Below are positions 1 to 13,507 of a DNA stretch of 64,000 nt, piece by piece (the first letter of the stretch is position 1; the number at the start of each line of letters is the position of its first letter). This DNA is from Citrus sinensis (Eukaryota > Streptophyta > Magnoliopsida > Sapindales > Rutaceae). The DNA lies in the NCBI RefSeq assembly GCF_022201045.2, contig NC_068560.1, forward strand, positions 37,969,001 to 38,033,000, in the 5' to 3' direction. Made by a program: the position numbers and the translations under genes. Under the pieces are notes generated by a model, which was not told where the DNA came from, did not search any database, and worked only from the letters and a program-made list of their open reading frames with translations.

Positions 1-1254
1 TCCTCTCCCCACTTTCTCAAACCTCAAATTTATCCTCTCTCTCTCTCTCTCTCTCTCCGTGTGTAGACATTATTTTTCTCAATAATGGACATCAAGTCAT
101 TTCACAAATCACAACGCCCTTGAGCTTTAGCTTGGGCATAAAGGTGTTTCACATTCCAGTCACCAGTGCGATTGCACGTGAAGATTTTTACTTTGTACAG
201 GTCCATTAATTACAAAATCTTAAAAATTTGGCTTTCAATATTGAAAATACACGACGATCATTCACGGAAAAGAATCCAGAAAGTGATTATGTTGAGCCCA
301 CGACTACGACAATTGCGACTGACAGATATGGGAAGTCAGAAGCGTGAGGATTCTTTAATTGGGTCCTCTTGTTCTAGTCCAGTGATGAGATGATGCCAGA
401 GATATACACAACTACTTTCCACAATTACATTGAAGTCGAAAGATTCTGACGAGCGACGAGGGATGACGTTAATAAATAAGATTTGAGAATCGGCAATAAT
501 AGGGCGAGGGCAGGCACGTGACTCGGCCTCTTTTATCCTCATCGCCGGCTTTCCATGCTAATTGTTGAACTCCAAACCTGGATGCCGACAGGACCTCAAG
601 TATCTTCAGACTATCAAACATAGCTGATAGAGCTTTCCGTTAAAATAACAATAATAATAATAATAACAATGATAAAAATAATTGGTGATGATAAAGATTG
701 ATGCTGTACTGCCGTTAACACTCCTAATTTACCGTTAGGAGGCGCTCTTTCACTAATTCTTCCACCTGAGACCTTTTAAACGCACTTAAACTTTTGTCTT
801 ACGGATGCCCAATTTGGGAGATAACCCAATGCAATTTCCGTAAGGATGAACATGAACTTTAAGTCATATTGATTGTCATCGTGATTTAGGAAAGTCAAGG
901 TTGATTAGATTTTTTATTGTTTATCATCAAAGATTTTCCAAAATATCTGCAGCTGTTGAAAGTTGAATTCGGTGCAGATGAAGTTAATTTCGACTCCTCA
1001 CCGAATAGTTGACAGCTCCTCTGGCAGCCAGGCCAATTTTGTAACATACACCAACCGGGGTTTTCAACCGGTTTTATGAATTTTTTATATATATATATTT
1101 AAAAAAAATAGCAGTAATAATGGAAAGAAAGTAAAATTGAAACAAATATTTTTCACTACAAATGCTATGAAAAATAAAGTAAAATGAATATCTACAAGAG
1201 ACAAAGTTTAATTCATATTTTATAATTTTTATCCTATGCTCAATGTTTAAATAT
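1..1254. other. Intergenic, no gene recognised
   Basis: AT-rich sequence with only short random reading frames. A CT microsatellite lies at about 34-57, an AAT-rich run near 648-668 and a TA run near 1087-1098. I see no exon, RNA gene or element with ends. Confidence 0.6.
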
Positions 1255-1745
1255 TCATATATTTCATTTTATGTTTCACATCGTATATTTTATGTGCTCC
1301 AAATTTTTCTTTTTTCCCGTTGTCTCATATTTGCATTCAAGTTTCATATCAAATATTTAGAGTTTATTAATTAGTGTTCTATATTTCACATGACAAAGTA
1401 CTAATGTTTTATGTCTACCATTGCATATTTTAATTAAAAATTTTCATATTTATTATTCTATATTTCATGTGATATTTCTAAATACCCCAAAATTTCCTTT
1501 TCCCCCAATTCATGATGGCATTCAAATTTCATATATCACGTTTAGTGTCTTATGACTAGCATTTTTATATTTCATGATACAACGTACTAATGTTTTATAT
1601 ACATTATTGTATATCTTAAGTAAAATGTTTTATTTTTTTTTATTTTACGTTTCATGTAGGATATTTCAAAATCCCAAATTTTTTTTTTCCCTCATCTTTT
1701 CATATTGGTGTTAAAGTTTTATGTATAACATTTAGTGTTTCATGT
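1255..1745. repeat. Degenerate tandem repeat, period about 185-190 bp, about 2.6 units
   Basis: The same series of phrases recurs three times: a T-rich run with TTTTCCC, then CATTCAAGTTTCATAT, then a TTTAG(A/T)GT block, then (in the first two units) CATGA.ACAA.GTACTAATG. The shared blocks begin near 1301, 1490 and 1677, giving a period of about 188 bp. Units are strongly diverged, so the array is old. No function can be assigned. Confidence 0.6.
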
Positions 1746-1760
1746 CTGGATATACATGAG

Positions 1761-1939
1761 GGATTGAGATCCTCTCATGATATGAGTACTTCTGATCTTT
1801 TACAGATTTTGTGCCACTTGTATTTTAGTATTAATGAATGATTAAGATTTAACGATTTTTTCTTTTTCATTTATTAACCATCAATCATATTAATAATACT
1901 TGCTCAGATAAAAATCAGATCAGGAGAGGATTCTGATCC
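1761..1939. mobile_element. MITE-like inverted-repeat element
   Basis: The left end reads GGATTGAGATCCTCTC. The right end reads GAGAGGATTCTGATCC, whose reverse complement matches with few mismatches. Further in, TGATCTTTT pairs with AAAAATCAGATCA. About 179 bp, with no coding capacity. I could not find a clear target-site duplication, so the superfamily is open. Confidence 0.5.
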
Positions 1940-2385
1940 GCACAAGAGAGAGCTAATAGCATTTGAGTTGAAAACCATGATAAGGAGCCAACATCATTTT
2001 CTTCCTGTTATATTCAATTGGCTATGTTGCCTGGATATCATCAGCATGAGAGGGGGTCGTTGCCAACTTGCGGCTGATTGGTGGGCACGAAAGTCGGTGG
2101 CTGGGCTTGGACGGTTGGCTGGATTCGTGCCTTTGTGGGTGGCTAAGGTTGAATTCGTTTATGATTTGGGTTTCTACCGAATTGGAATTGGAGGTCAGTC
2201 TGAATCTGATCCAATGCTCACTCCTATCCATAAGAATTCAAATGACAAATTTACTTGTTTGTGATATTTTTTCTCAATTTCTATTGAGTCATAAATATGA
2301 AAATATTGTTCTAGGGCACGACTATATTATTAAAGGAAGTTATAACTACATAAATAGAATTACATTAATTTTTCATAATCTCAAT

Positions 2386-2714
2386 TAGGGGTAGGCAGAA
2401 CCAAATTGGTAGCAAAAAAATTTCGATCCAGTTTGGTTTTTTGGCAGTTCAGCTTAGCATTTTTTATAGGAAAAATCAAATATGTTGGTTCGCTATAAAA
2501 CCAAATACTCTGGTTCAATTTTTGCTTCAAAATTTCAAATCCGAAAACCAAATCTTAAAACCAAAAAAAAAAAAAAATTAAAGTCGTGCCATGTAGCATT
2601 TAGGGATTGGTTGATCAAAACCGAACATAAAAAAAAATTGATTAATACCGAAATCAAACTGAATATAAATACTCTTGAAAATTTTTAAATTGAACCAAAC
2701 CAAATACACACCTA
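2386..2714. mobile_element. hAT-like non-autonomous element, 329 bp
   Basis: The element begins TAGGGGTAGGCA and ends ACACACCTA, so both termini start TAGG(G/T)GT when read inward, typical of hAT MITEs. An exact 8-bp target-site duplication ATCTCAAT flanks it (2378-2385 and 2715-2722), the size hAT elements make. The interior holds repeated GGTT(C/T)/AACCAAA motifs. No transposase. Confidence 0.75.
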
Positions 2715-4227
2715 ATCTCAATTTCACCCATCATACATTTTTCATCTTCATGTATACCCAAATGCACAATACATCTTCATCATACAATTTTTTATATTGT
2801 ACAATTGATTTAAGATCATTTTACTATAACTTCATAATCACTTCTCCATTAACTTCCATTGTCCCATACGACTTTGTAAAAAAAAAAAGTAGCAAATTAA
2901 AACCCGAAACAGTAATAAATTAAGATGAAATAGTAACAAATTAACTCAGAGACAGCAAAAAATAGCAAGATATCAAACCCAAAACAGCAAAAAATAAACC
3001 AAAAATAGCAAAACAGCAAGCAACAGTAATGAAAGCCGGAGCAAATCGACCCAAAAAAAAAAAAAATCAACAGCCAAATCTACAGGAAATCAACCATAAT
3101 CAACAGGAAAAAAAAGTTAATAAAAAAAACAAGTAATCAAACTGAAAACTGCAAAAAAAAATCCAAAGATAGCGGTGAAAATAGCAGCAAAACAACTATT
3201 TGTTCAATCTTTGAGATAAATAGTCAGCTTAATCAACTAAATCAATTCAAACTAATAAATCACAAAACTTTCTAACTGGCACAAATTATCTAAATTTATC
3301 TTCTTCTCTTTTTTAAGGTAAATTTATCTAACTAAAGGATAATTAATTTCACAGACACTTTTACCTTCAATTGAAGAAAACCAACAAAATTCGGTAATAA
3401 AAAATTAAAAACAAAATCACTAATACATCGGATAAATTATACATACAAACTAATACTGTTAATAAAATGATGCTTGATCCAAGTTCTTCATAGCGAGAGT
3501 GGGAGCCAGGCAGAGGCTAATCGATCGAAAGTAAGGGAGAAAATGTGATTTTGTTTTTATTTTAATTTTAAGGAACCTTTCCAATCGGTTGCCTTTTTTT
3601 TATTTTTTATTTAAATTCAAACGAACAATCGTTGGAGTTTTAAGGAACTGCTGTAGTCTTGTACCATAGAGGAGATTTTAATCCGTGCATTGTAGCTGTA
3701 ACCCTTTGTAATTTATTGATTCATTGGTTTTAGATACGATTTGATTTGATTGTTGTTTTTATATTAATGATTCTCAAAGGGAGGAAAAATCCACGGAATG
3801 TAAACATCATGATGAAATTTAATCACAGATTTTATTTTCATTTATTGATGAGATCTAATGCTGGAAATTATTATTATTTAATGCTACATCAATTGAAATT
3901 TTTTATAACATGCGTTTTAAAAGCATTACTGAAGAAGGGCTACTACTAGCCACTTGGAACTCCCAATTTGAACATTAATCCTTTTGCTGGGCCTGACGGT
4001 GTAGTCATATGGGCACATTGTTACTGATTTGGACCGAGTTGTGCTTCTAACACCCCTAAAAAGTCCGTAAAAAGCCCCATCTCGTCACAATCTTAACCCG
4101 AACAAAAATTACAATAAAATACATTCTCTCTTTCCATTGTTTTCGGTCCATTCTTTATGTCTTTTTCTTGAGCTGAAATAAGTAGTTCGGTATCAAAGCA
4201 CCAAATCTTCTTATATCATTATAATAA
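2715..4227. other. Intergenic, A-rich low-complexity stretch
   Basis: About 2870-3190 is A-rich with many AGCAAAA/ACAGCAAAA repeats and no coding signal. About 3470-4200 is ordinary AT-rich intergenic DNA. No gene recognised. Confidence 0.5.
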
Positions 4228-4618
4228 AAATACGTTTGGTATACTATATTATATTATTTTAATATTAGTGTATTGTATTATATTGTATTGTATTAACACT
4301 GTATTATAACGATATTATATAATATTTAGTACTACATTGTACTGTAATAATTTTTTTGTAATTAATTTAAATTAAATATTATATTACTATTTTATATTAT
4401 ATTAATATATTTAAATTGTATTAATATTTTATATTATTACTAATTTTAAATTAATATTATTCAAATTTAACTATTTATTATTAGTTATAATAAATTATAA
4501 ATTTATTAATAAATTATAATTTAAAAATAAAAATATAATATAATAATATTAAATAATAAATCACATATTTATTAATTTATATTAATAATTATAATGTAAA
4601 AAATTATATTAAATTAAA

Positions 4619-4673
<55 letters not shown>

Positions 4674-4920
4674 AAGTAAAAGTCAAAAAGTAAAAGCAAA
4701 AGTCAAGGGTCAGTTGCAAAAAGCAAAAGGGAGGGAAAAAAAAAAAAAAAAACAAGCGGCAGTTACTTAAACCCACTGTGAGTTGGGTTTAGTTAATGCA
4801 GCAACTGTTGCATTAGCTTGTGCCGTTAATGTAGTATTACTATAATTTTTTATTTGTCAAATATGGTCTTGTATAAATTTAATGCAACGAGGAATTTTAA
4901 TACAACAATCAAACAAGCCC
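4228..4920. mobile_element. Harbinger-like MITE, AT-rich, about 693 bp
   Basis: TAA lies at both flanks (4225-4227 and 4921-4923), the target size of PIF/Harbinger elements. The right terminus read inward is GGGCTTGTTTGATTG and the left is AAATACGTTTGGTAT, which align imperfectly around GTTTG. The interior is extremely AT-rich and contains an ATT microsatellite at about 4621-4671. The left terminus is poor, so the boundaries are tentative. Confidence 0.4.
4621..4671. repeat. (TTA)n microsatellite
   Basis: About 17 perfect ATT/TTA triplets in a row, inside the AT-rich element. A likely length-polymorphic marker. Confidence 0.9.
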
Positions 4921-5747
4921 TAAAAGAATTAACATAATTCCTTGTGAGTTTCCAGAAAAGAAAAAAGTTCTTGTAATCAATAATATTTACAAAATTTTCA
5001 GACTTACGGTTAATAATATATCTCATATCAATTCTTAATGTCTTTTATTTTTAAATAAAATTCTTCATTTTGATTTTTTTTTTCTTCTCCTTTTCACGAC
5101 AGGTATAAAACAAAATGAGCTAATAAACTATGAATGTGATGCATGCTCATTGTGCAAACAAGTCAGGTTGATAATTCTAAAGAGACAAAAGAGAAAGGAA
5201 ACAACATTTAAAAAAAAAAAATCTACTAATTAACACCCAGTCGACATTAACTTGTATAAAATTTAAGAGAAATAGCTTATTTGTATAAAATTTTAGCGCA
5301 AATTTTTTTTTACGAAAGATATCAAGGAAAGAGTCGTGGTTGTAGAAAATTTGTACAAAATTTACCGTTTATGAAGATTGTGGAAGTGTAACCAGAATCA
5401 GTTGAATTTTTCACCAGTTTTAGAGGGGTATTTTTCAAGAAAGTGGACTTACGTATAAATTTCATTGGTGTTAATAACTCAAACTCATTTGGACCAAGGT
5501 TGATTTTTAACAAGCCCATCATTAAGACTAGGTATTATAGACAGCACTTGAATAAAATTTAGCGTAAAACGTTCACTCTTTACACGGCAGCCAACAGATG
5601 GAATTGAACATCTTTTTGTTCATGAAAATGATTTTTGTCATTTGATGTATCAAGACTATCTAACGCTAAAAGCATATAATTAGAAAAATGAAGCTTTCAG
5701 AAATTGTGATTGAACAACTTCTGTATTGTTCTTTTTTTTTTTTCCGA
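4921..5747. other. Intergenic, no gene recognised
   Basis: AT-rich sequence with short unsupported reading frames on both strands. Nothing with exon or RNA structure seen. Confidence 0.5.
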
Positions 5748-5936
5748 GTAATTCTACACATTCTAAATTTTTTATCCTAAAAAATTATCCCAAATGATGT
5801 GTCCTTTATCAATTTGGTTGGTGAGATAATACAATTAATTCTCTTAGATTTTGTAAAGAATTATCAACCACTTAATTAATGACACATCATTTGGGATAAC
5901 TTTTTATAATAAAAAATTTGGGATGTGTATCACTAC
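5748..5936. mobile_element. Palindromic MITE, about 189 bp
   Basis: Long imperfect terminal inverted repeats. The left arm carries GTAATTCTACACATTCTAAA, then TTATCCCAAATGATGTGTC; the right arm carries GACACATCATTTGGGATAA, then CCCAAATTTTTTAT in inverse order. The arms cover about 60 bp each, so the element can fold nearly end to end. No target duplication is certain. Confidence 0.65.
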
Positions 5937-6601
5937 CCCCCAAATCCACAAAGCAATCATTGGCTATTCAGTTACAAGAAAAAAAAAATTAAAAAATTGC
6001 ATTGGTTAATAACTTCTTGCACTTGGTAAGATATTGACAAGCATGGCTTTGTAGCTACTAGCTAGTTTATTGTTTGTTCGGTTGATTGGCATAAACTCAA
6101 ACTTGCACGCTTCGATGCGTAATCAAGAAACGCACGCGTCCAAACGGGCCCTTAGTCCCGACTTTGCGGATTAATTCTTGCATGAGCTTACAAGCTACGC
6201 ATCCTTCGCATTCGCCTTACCACTTTTATTTTTATTTTTATTTCTAACTTTCGGCTATTAGACAGTACGGCTAATCTGACATAATTTTGACCACAAATAA
6301 AAAAAAAAAAATCAACAATTTCCTTAACAAGTAAATATCATTCATAATTCATTTATCGCCTCACCATTCAGAGTTATAATTGGTAATTTATTACATATGT
6401 AAATTGAATAGATGCTGTCACCGCGCCTAATAGTACATGCACAGTCAGTCTCTCAACTTATCTTACATTAACTGGCCAAGTTCCAAAGCGTACACTTACA
6501 CTCACTTATTCTTTGAATCAACAGATATTATTTTTCCTTTATAAAGACGTGCTTGTGGGTTCTCATAAGTTAAGAGAGTTTGCACTTTTTCTTTCCACCC
6601 T

Positions 6602-6632
<31 letters not shown>

Positions 6633-6654
6633 AGCTGTTGTTTGATAAAGAAGT
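5937..6654 (+). promoter_or_regulatory. Upstream region and 5' leader of the MFS gene
   Basis: No coding exon is seen. A CT microsatellite at about 6601-6628 sits just 5' of the MFS start codon, a position typical of plant 5' leaders. No TATA box could be chosen with confidence. Confidence 0.4.
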
Positions 6655-9600
6655 ATGGAGAAAAAATCTGGAGTGAGCCACCTTTTCATCACCATTTTTG
6701 TGCATTGTTTCTCGACGTCCATGGTGGCTCCGGCGATCACCGATGTCACCATGTCTGCGGTTTGCCCCGGGAGAGACGAGTGTTCATTGGCGATTTACCT
6801 TTCAGGATTTCAACAGGCGGTACATTCATCTTCTTCTACTATCATCAATTTTCTCATTTCTTCATTCTTTCATATCTTACATGCATTAATTTCAATTAAG
6901 CTTCATGCTTCTATACACTTCACTTGTCTGGTCATTTAGATGCATGTTTACGTACGTACGTTTTTTTCGCTCATATTTTCGGGTCATTTCTTTAACAGGC
7001 TCTTGATAATTACATAATTATTTAGTCTAAAGTGCCATGAAAAAACCAAAAAGAATAAAACAAATCTGTTTGTCTCATCATATGAAATTTCCGTTTGCCT
7101 CTCAAAAAAAGAGAAAAAGAAAAAAAGAAATTTCGGTTGGGTTTCTCCTGAAATGCTTTCTTGAATATGGACAAAATGTCTAAGGCCAACCCCCCAAGTT
7201 TCCACTCGTACGTTGTAAAACTCAAACATGGGTCCACTTTCTTGTAGTCATCTATTTTTTTTCCCTTCTTTTTAAAAAAAAAAAACAAAAAAAAGAAATA
7301 GTTAAATAATGTTACTGCTCAGTTACCACATGATATGACGAGACAAATAAAATTTACATTAACCAACTTGTGATTTCGTCTTCATTTGTGATTTAAAAAG
7401 AGAAATGCTTTCGAGATTGTGTGCCCATGCCTTGTGTGACCTTTGCCAATAAAAACTAAAAAGAAGGTAGTGCTTAGAAGCAAGGCATGTTTATGTCATT
7501 GCGTGAACTTACCCGCGCATATAATTAATAAAAAGAATGGCTGACTCAGTCATAAAACTCTCTGACACTAAAGTAAAAGTTTTGGTAGCATGGATTTGTC
7601 GATCTTCTAATTAATTAATATAATGTTTAGTAGTTACAACAAATACAACATGGTTGGTAATTCTTCATGACAATTATGTGCTATCCTAAAAATTCATGAA
7701 GGTAGATAAACTTCGTGGGCCATTGGTAATTGGGTAAGTATTGAGTAATCAGCAGTCAGTGTGAGTATATCCTTCAGCCCAAATAGACTAATATTTAACT
7801 CGTAACAATTCTGGTGCGTGTTGACAGGAGAAGTTGAGAATCGCCATACCACTAACCTCATATGATTATTATTATTTTTTTCACTTCCGTTCTTTTTATT
7901 TTTTTAATTTTTTGCATTAAATTCCTTATTTATCACTCAATCAAATTTCAAACATCATTAAAATGCACTATTAAAAGCGCCTAAAATGCTATAAGCAATA
8001 ATAACTCAAAATATCAAGCATCTCGCTTATTCCACCGCGCGCATTGTGTGAAATGCTGATTGCTTTTATGCGCCACCAAAATCACTCAAAATCTAAAATG
8101 ACTCGTTTGATATTTGACTTTTCCGGGCAAACTTTTTGTTCAATGACAGTTTTGTACCGTCACTTAATTATAATAGTGTTATTGAAACACCCAATTTGTT
8201 TTTGATTAGATAAAATCAAATTGTCTTAATTGAGACTCTTTTTTTTTCTTCCCTTTTAAAACTAGATATATGAATGTATTATGGTCATTGGGCTCATGAG
8301 TTAAGCAGCTTAACATACGTACATATGATGAATGCAGATCATAGGGCTTGGAACGCTTGTCATGATGCCATTGGTGGGTAATCTTTCAGACAAGTATGGA
8401 AGGAAAGCTTTGCTTACGGTTCCAATCACCCTATCCATAATTCCTTTAGGTATGCAGCATACTATTCAATTTAAAATGCACTTTTATTTATTTGTTTAAT
8501 TACCTTTTTCTAAATTTAATTTTGATCCAATCAATCATGGAACCACTCAGTTTAACTAGAAAAGAAATTTGAGACAATCAATTTAATGTTCACAACCACC
8601 AATTAATCAAAACCTGGATTAATTTTCACCTTATTGATTGACACGTATCAGTTCACAAATCAAGTGATACATTAAAAATACAATCAAAACTAACTTTTAA
8701 TTTCGTTTGATTTATTAGTTCTTTTTAGATGAACTGTTTAATCGTACTTAATATAAATCAACAGAGAAAGTAATGAAGTACCAATATAACTATTAATTAG
8801 TGTTGTGAGTTGTACCATTTTCATCCAAAAAGAAAAGAAAATATAGAGAGAATAAAGTGATTGGTGAGCCCAGCTTTCTTAGAAGAAAAGTGACGCTTCT
8901 TCTTGTGCTAAATTTAAAGTTATATATATATTATTGTGTCAGCATGACCGATACCATCCTGGAGTCGGTGGATTCTATCCAGCAAGTCAGATTCTTTGTC
9001 GATGCAGCAATAAATTTAAGGAGACTAATTTATCTATCTAAATATACAATTAATATGGCGTGCGTGTGTGTCTTTTTATTTATCATTTATTTATTTATTT
9101 TTGGTGTATCAAAGTTTCATAAACGGCTAATTTTCTGTAGATTATCAAGGAATCAAAAACAATAATAATGACAGTTGTTTTCAGCCATATTGGCTTACAG
9201 CAGGTCCAGGAACTTCTTCTATGCATACTACGTTCTCCGGACTCTCACAGCCATGGTCTGTGAAGGCAGCATCCATTGCCTCTCCCTTGCTTACGTGGTA
9301 ATTATTTTGGGCCTCTTAAAACACAATAATGGGCCTATCGAGAGGCCCACTCTTAAGATTAACGGCAGAGTGGCCACTGGGCCCAAATAAAAGATTCTTT
9401 CAACTAAATTTAACGGTCTTTCAACATTTCCTACTGTAATCCAAACTCCAATGCAGTCAAAAAAGAAACAAAAACAAAAAAGAAAAAGAAAAAGAAAAAG
9501 AAAAAGGCTTTTCTGTTTACTTTCCCATTTACTCTTTCAATTTCTCATTTGAAAAATTTCAGGCAGATAATGTTCCTCCAGGGAGACGAGCTTCAGTATT

Positions 9601-11659
9601 TGGAATTTTCTCAGGAATTGTATCCGGTGCTTTCGTATGCGGCACCATATCCGCTCGCTTCATCTCTACTTCCGCCGCTTTTCAGGTATTTTAATTCACT
9701 CTCTATCTTTTTTCCGGTGAATTCCATTTCTACGCCATGAATCGATTGTTAATTTATCAAACTCTTCTTATCGTGTTAGGCCGCAACTGCAGGGTCTATT
9801 ATATCAGCTGTGTATATGAGAATTTTTCTCCCGGAATCTGTCAGAGATGAAGATTTGTATACTCCAATCCTCTCAAGCAAAGCTGAAATTAGTGCTTCAT
9901 GTGAAGAATCCACTAAGAAATTGCAAGTATTCAAAAGGCTGCCTTCCATTGACGATATGGTTCATTTGTTGAAGAGCAGGTAAGCTAAGCGTAGCTTCTT
10001 TCGTTTCAGATAAAGATTATCTGCTGATCTGATTGAGAGCTTTTAGTTAATACAAATAAATACTATACACGCGCCGTAAGATCCTTTGATATGACATTTT
10101 TAACGAGCTTTGCGTTTATATTCAAATTTCAGCCCAACGTTTTCGCAAGCTGCAATCGTTGCATTTTTAAGCAATCTTGCTGATGCCGGTCTACAAGGTT
10201 CCATGATGGTATGTTTCATTCTTAAATTCTGCAATCGGGTTTTCAAACCCCAATGTGGCTGAATGATTACTGCACTTTGTTGTAGCAAACAAGGAATGAT
10301 CTAATTTGATTTCATTTTTTATTCTCCCTTTTCCTGCAGTACTACTTAAAGGCCAAGTTTCACTTCAACAAGAATCAATTTGCTGACTTAATGGTGATTG
10401 CTGGGATTGCTGGGACAATTTCTCAGGTATATCTTGCATCGATGCTTGCACTGTGATCATCGTTAGCATTTCTTCTTTTATTCCATTGTACATGTTTCTT
10501 TGCCACATAGCTTCAAAATTTTCCCCGTGGATATGGAAAGTGAAACATTAATTTTTGCAGCTAATCATGATGCCCGTATTGGCTCCTACCGTAGGAGAGG
10601 CCAGGCTGCTTTCATTTGGGCTCCTTTTTGGCTGTGTTCATGTATGCTCTTTTCTGCTTCTGTTATTTGTCATACCTATCTCTCAGCTAAATTTGATTTC
10701 AGTGTGATTGTGACGTGTGAGTCCATCATTTTATTTGAAACTTTATGGTTTTGAATGCAGATGTTTCTCTACAGCGTTGCGTGGTCCTCCTGGGTACTCC
10801 TTTGCAGCTTCACCGGCAATTACAAGTTTCTTCATTTAGCACTTCTGAGTTTTCATTGTAGCTAACATTTTTAGAAATTGCAGGTTCCTTATGCAGCTGC
10901 TGTGTTCTCCATTTTGTCTGTTTTCTCACATCCATGTGTATGTTCCTCACGGCTTAATTAACTTGTATTGAAAATTGGTTTGTTAAAGTACTTTAGAGTG
11001 ATTTGCTTTTCTTCTAAATGTGCAGCTGAGGACCATTGTATCTAAACAAGTTGCCTCCAACGAACAGGTATTTTCATTGGTACTTCCATTCTCAGTACTC
11101 CACTTTGGCACTTCCTGCTTGCCAATTGCATGGCTGACTGATCTTTTTCTTTTTCAGGGGAAGGCTCAAGGATGCATTTCAGGCATATGTTCTTTTGCTA
11201 ATCTTGTCTCTCCTCTCGCATTTTCCCCTCTCACAGGTGATTGCAGATTCAGTTCAGCATAATTTATAGCTAACTGTTAATTGAGATTAACACATTTGAA
11301 CTTTTCTTTCAGCTTTGTTCCTGTCCGATAGAGCACCCTTTAACTTCCCTGGTTTCAGTATCATGTGCATCGGATTTGTTTCAGTAAGAGCAACCCTTCC
11401 TTAAACTATACTCGCCCTTTTGCTTGATTAAAAATCCAAAACTAGGAGTTCAGATGCTTCCTTGCAGTTTAATAAAGTCTACATATTTGTTTGTATTAAC
11501 ATACTGTTCAAGCGAGCATCCTACATATCACGAACTGAATTAACAAGAGAACTTTCTGTGCAGATGACAGCATTCATTCAGAGTATCATGATAAGGGTGG
11601 CTCCTCCTCTTCCTGTTTCATCTCAAAGAGTCAGCAATTGCAACTCCGTGGTGGCTTAA
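6655..11659 (+). CDS. MFS transporter, HIAT1/tetracycline-resistance-like (443 aa, 14 exons)
   Basis: Predicted multi-pass membrane transporter of the major facilitator superfamily. It belongs to the plant group annotated as hippocampus abundant transcript-like or tetracycline transporter-like proteins (Arabidopsis At2g16970-16990 type). Substrate unknown. Exons: 6655-6819, 8338-8449, 9185-9297, 9563-9685, 9780-9979, 10133-10208, 10340-10426, 10561-10641, 10761-10793, 10884-10937, 11026-11067, 11158-11236, 11313-11383, 11564-11659. All junctions are GT-AG and the frame stays open (1332 nt). The protein starts MEKKSGVSHLFITIFVH. It carries the MFS loop motif GNLSDKYGRKAL after TM2, then family-typical stretches such as AILAYSR, FYAYYVL, CGTISARF and SKQVASNEQGKAQG. 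About 12 hydrophobic segments are expected. The 5' intron is long (1.5 kb). The start fits family N-termini. Function beyond transporter class is inference. Confidence 0.93.
9471..9507. repeat. A-rich (AAAAAG)n microsatellite in MFS intron 3
   Basis: Several AAAAAG units in tandem after an AAAC-rich stretch, inside the intron between 9298 and 9562. Confidence 0.7.
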
Positions 11660-12410
11660 TAAGGGATATGAATCTGAAAACTTGAACCATTAATCCTTTG
11701 CAACCTACCTCGAATGCTTTAATGATGCATAAATTCTGAAGAACTACAGATTTGGAAGTAGCATATTGTAGCATTTTGGAATTGTAATGGTTGTCCATCA
11801 CCTAGGACACGTGCTAAGTTTAAGTTATCAATCATTTAATTAAGATCAGCTAGAAAAGTCACAGTTTGCTGGAGCCTATTTGTGTAAGCTCACATAAGAC
11901 TGAAAATTTCTCATGTTTAATTTATATCTCTAGGAATGGAATATTGCAGTGCTTATAAAATTATTTAGACTGAAAGAGCAGGAGACAGACAGACAAGCAT
12001 TCATGCTGCTATATTATTGTATCTTTGAAATATGCTGCCTGAAAACTAGCCGGAAAAACTTGTCTGCTCTCTGTACGCTTTTTGTGGCATTGGGCCATCC
12101 ATATTTGATTTCGAATTAAGGTAAAACAAAATGTTAGCTATCAAAGAAATCTTTAGTTGAAATCTTAACTTTATGAGAAAGAAAATTACAATATCAGGTG
12201 TTTCATTTTTCTTCGTTACTAAAAAAAATTCTGGAAAATGAAATGGAGCATGTGAATATGAGAATTTTTCTGCCTGAGATGCAGAGTTTCATCTTACAAA
12301 TTTATTTAGTAAGGAAGGCTCAAGTAAACAGCGTGAGAACTGTGAACAACACAATCGTAATCAGCACGAGAAGGCTAAGGCCATAACCCAAATCCCATTT
12401 GAGAACATAA
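11660..12410 (+). other. 3' flank of MFS gene
   Basis: Contains the probable 3' UTR. Several AATAAA-like signals are possible but none can be chosen. A 62-codon frame at 12198-12386 has no family resemblance and is left out. Confidence 0.4.
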
Positions 12411-13507
12411 GGCTGGTATTGGCGCGCACCATATTACATGGGATTGCATTAACTAACACAATACAATCTCATATTTGGTAAAATGTTCAAATTATGGTGT
12501 ACTGTGTGTACATAGAGTAGACCATAATTTGAACACTGCTTTCATGAAAAAAAATTTAAGGGGTTCAGGTTTTGTGCGATACAGTACTATTCACATTAAT
12601 TTTTTTATTTTTTAATTTCTTTAATTAAAATAAAAAAAATTAAATAAAATAAAAAAACTCAAATATGTTGTTGTTGCCAATGTTGGTGAAATGCTATTGA
12701 CAATTTGACAGCGGACGACTATCGGTGGCCATAGCATAACATCACACTTTGTAATAAAATTTAGTATTGTTATAATATTTATTATTGGGAGTACGTAATA
12801 GTGTGAATTATTACCAAAAAATGCTTCCATTTATTGTAAATTTATGGTAAAAAAAAAATTTGAAAGCTAAAGCTTTGGTTGTTGATGAACGAAAATTCAT
12901 TTGCTAATAATAGTTGTGCAATTGCATAGCCCCAAAAATAATTATTATAAGAGTAATGATACAGCCACAAACTCTTGTACAAACTTATTTTGTACAAACT
13001 GACGTGGCATTAATTCATTGGTTGAATGAAAATATAAATTAATAAAAATAAATCATGTGGGCCAAGTGATATTTAATTCAACCAATCTTATCATGCCACA
13101 TCAGTTTGTACAAAATAAGTTTGTACAAAATAAGTTTGTACAAGAGTTTGTGGCTGTATCATTACTCTTATTATAATGGTATCAAAATATAGTTCAAATA
13201 ACAATAAAGTACAACGGTCAACCGCAGCGTGTGGCAATCAACGGTAGCTTTTAGTGGTTGGTGATGAAAATTGTTTATCTCAATCAGAAATGTTTAATTA
13301 TCAATTGAATGTAAAGATTGATAAAATATAAGTGAATATAAATTCTTAATTGAAATATAAATAATAATAATAAAACATTAATGAATCTTAAATTGTTAAT
13401 TTAATATAAATATTAAAATAAAAAATTATTTTATGTAATACAATATGGTATTACAATATAATATAATATAATATAATACAATACAATACAATATGCCGTA
13501 AACACAC
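12411..13507. mobile_element. Harbinger-like element with nested MITE
   Basis: Bounded by TAA on both sides (12408-12410, 13508-13510). Termini read inward: GGCTGGTATTGGC and GTGTGTTTACGGC, an imperfect match. Sub-terminal sequence is rich in AATACAATA/TATTGTATT on both sides. About 1.1 kb, of which 217 bp is a later Mutator-like MITE (12951-13167). No transposase frame seen. The terminal match is weak, so the outer element is tentative. Confidence 0.4.
12951..13167. mobile_element. Mutator-like MITE, family A copy 1 (217 bp)
   Basis: Terminal inverted repeats begin GAGTAATGATACAGCCACAA and end with the inverse; arms are about 65 bp. A 9-bp target duplication TTATTATAA lies at 12942-12950 and 13168-13176, the size made by Mutator-superfamily transposases. 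Near its right arm a 15-bp segment (AATAAGTTTGTACAA) is duplicated in tandem. No coding capacity. Confidence 0.85.

Noticed and set aside
8857-9165. 102-codon frame in the MFS gene region
   Set aside because: It lies within intron 2 of the MFS gene. It shares no similarity with transporters and is AT-rich like the rest of the intron.
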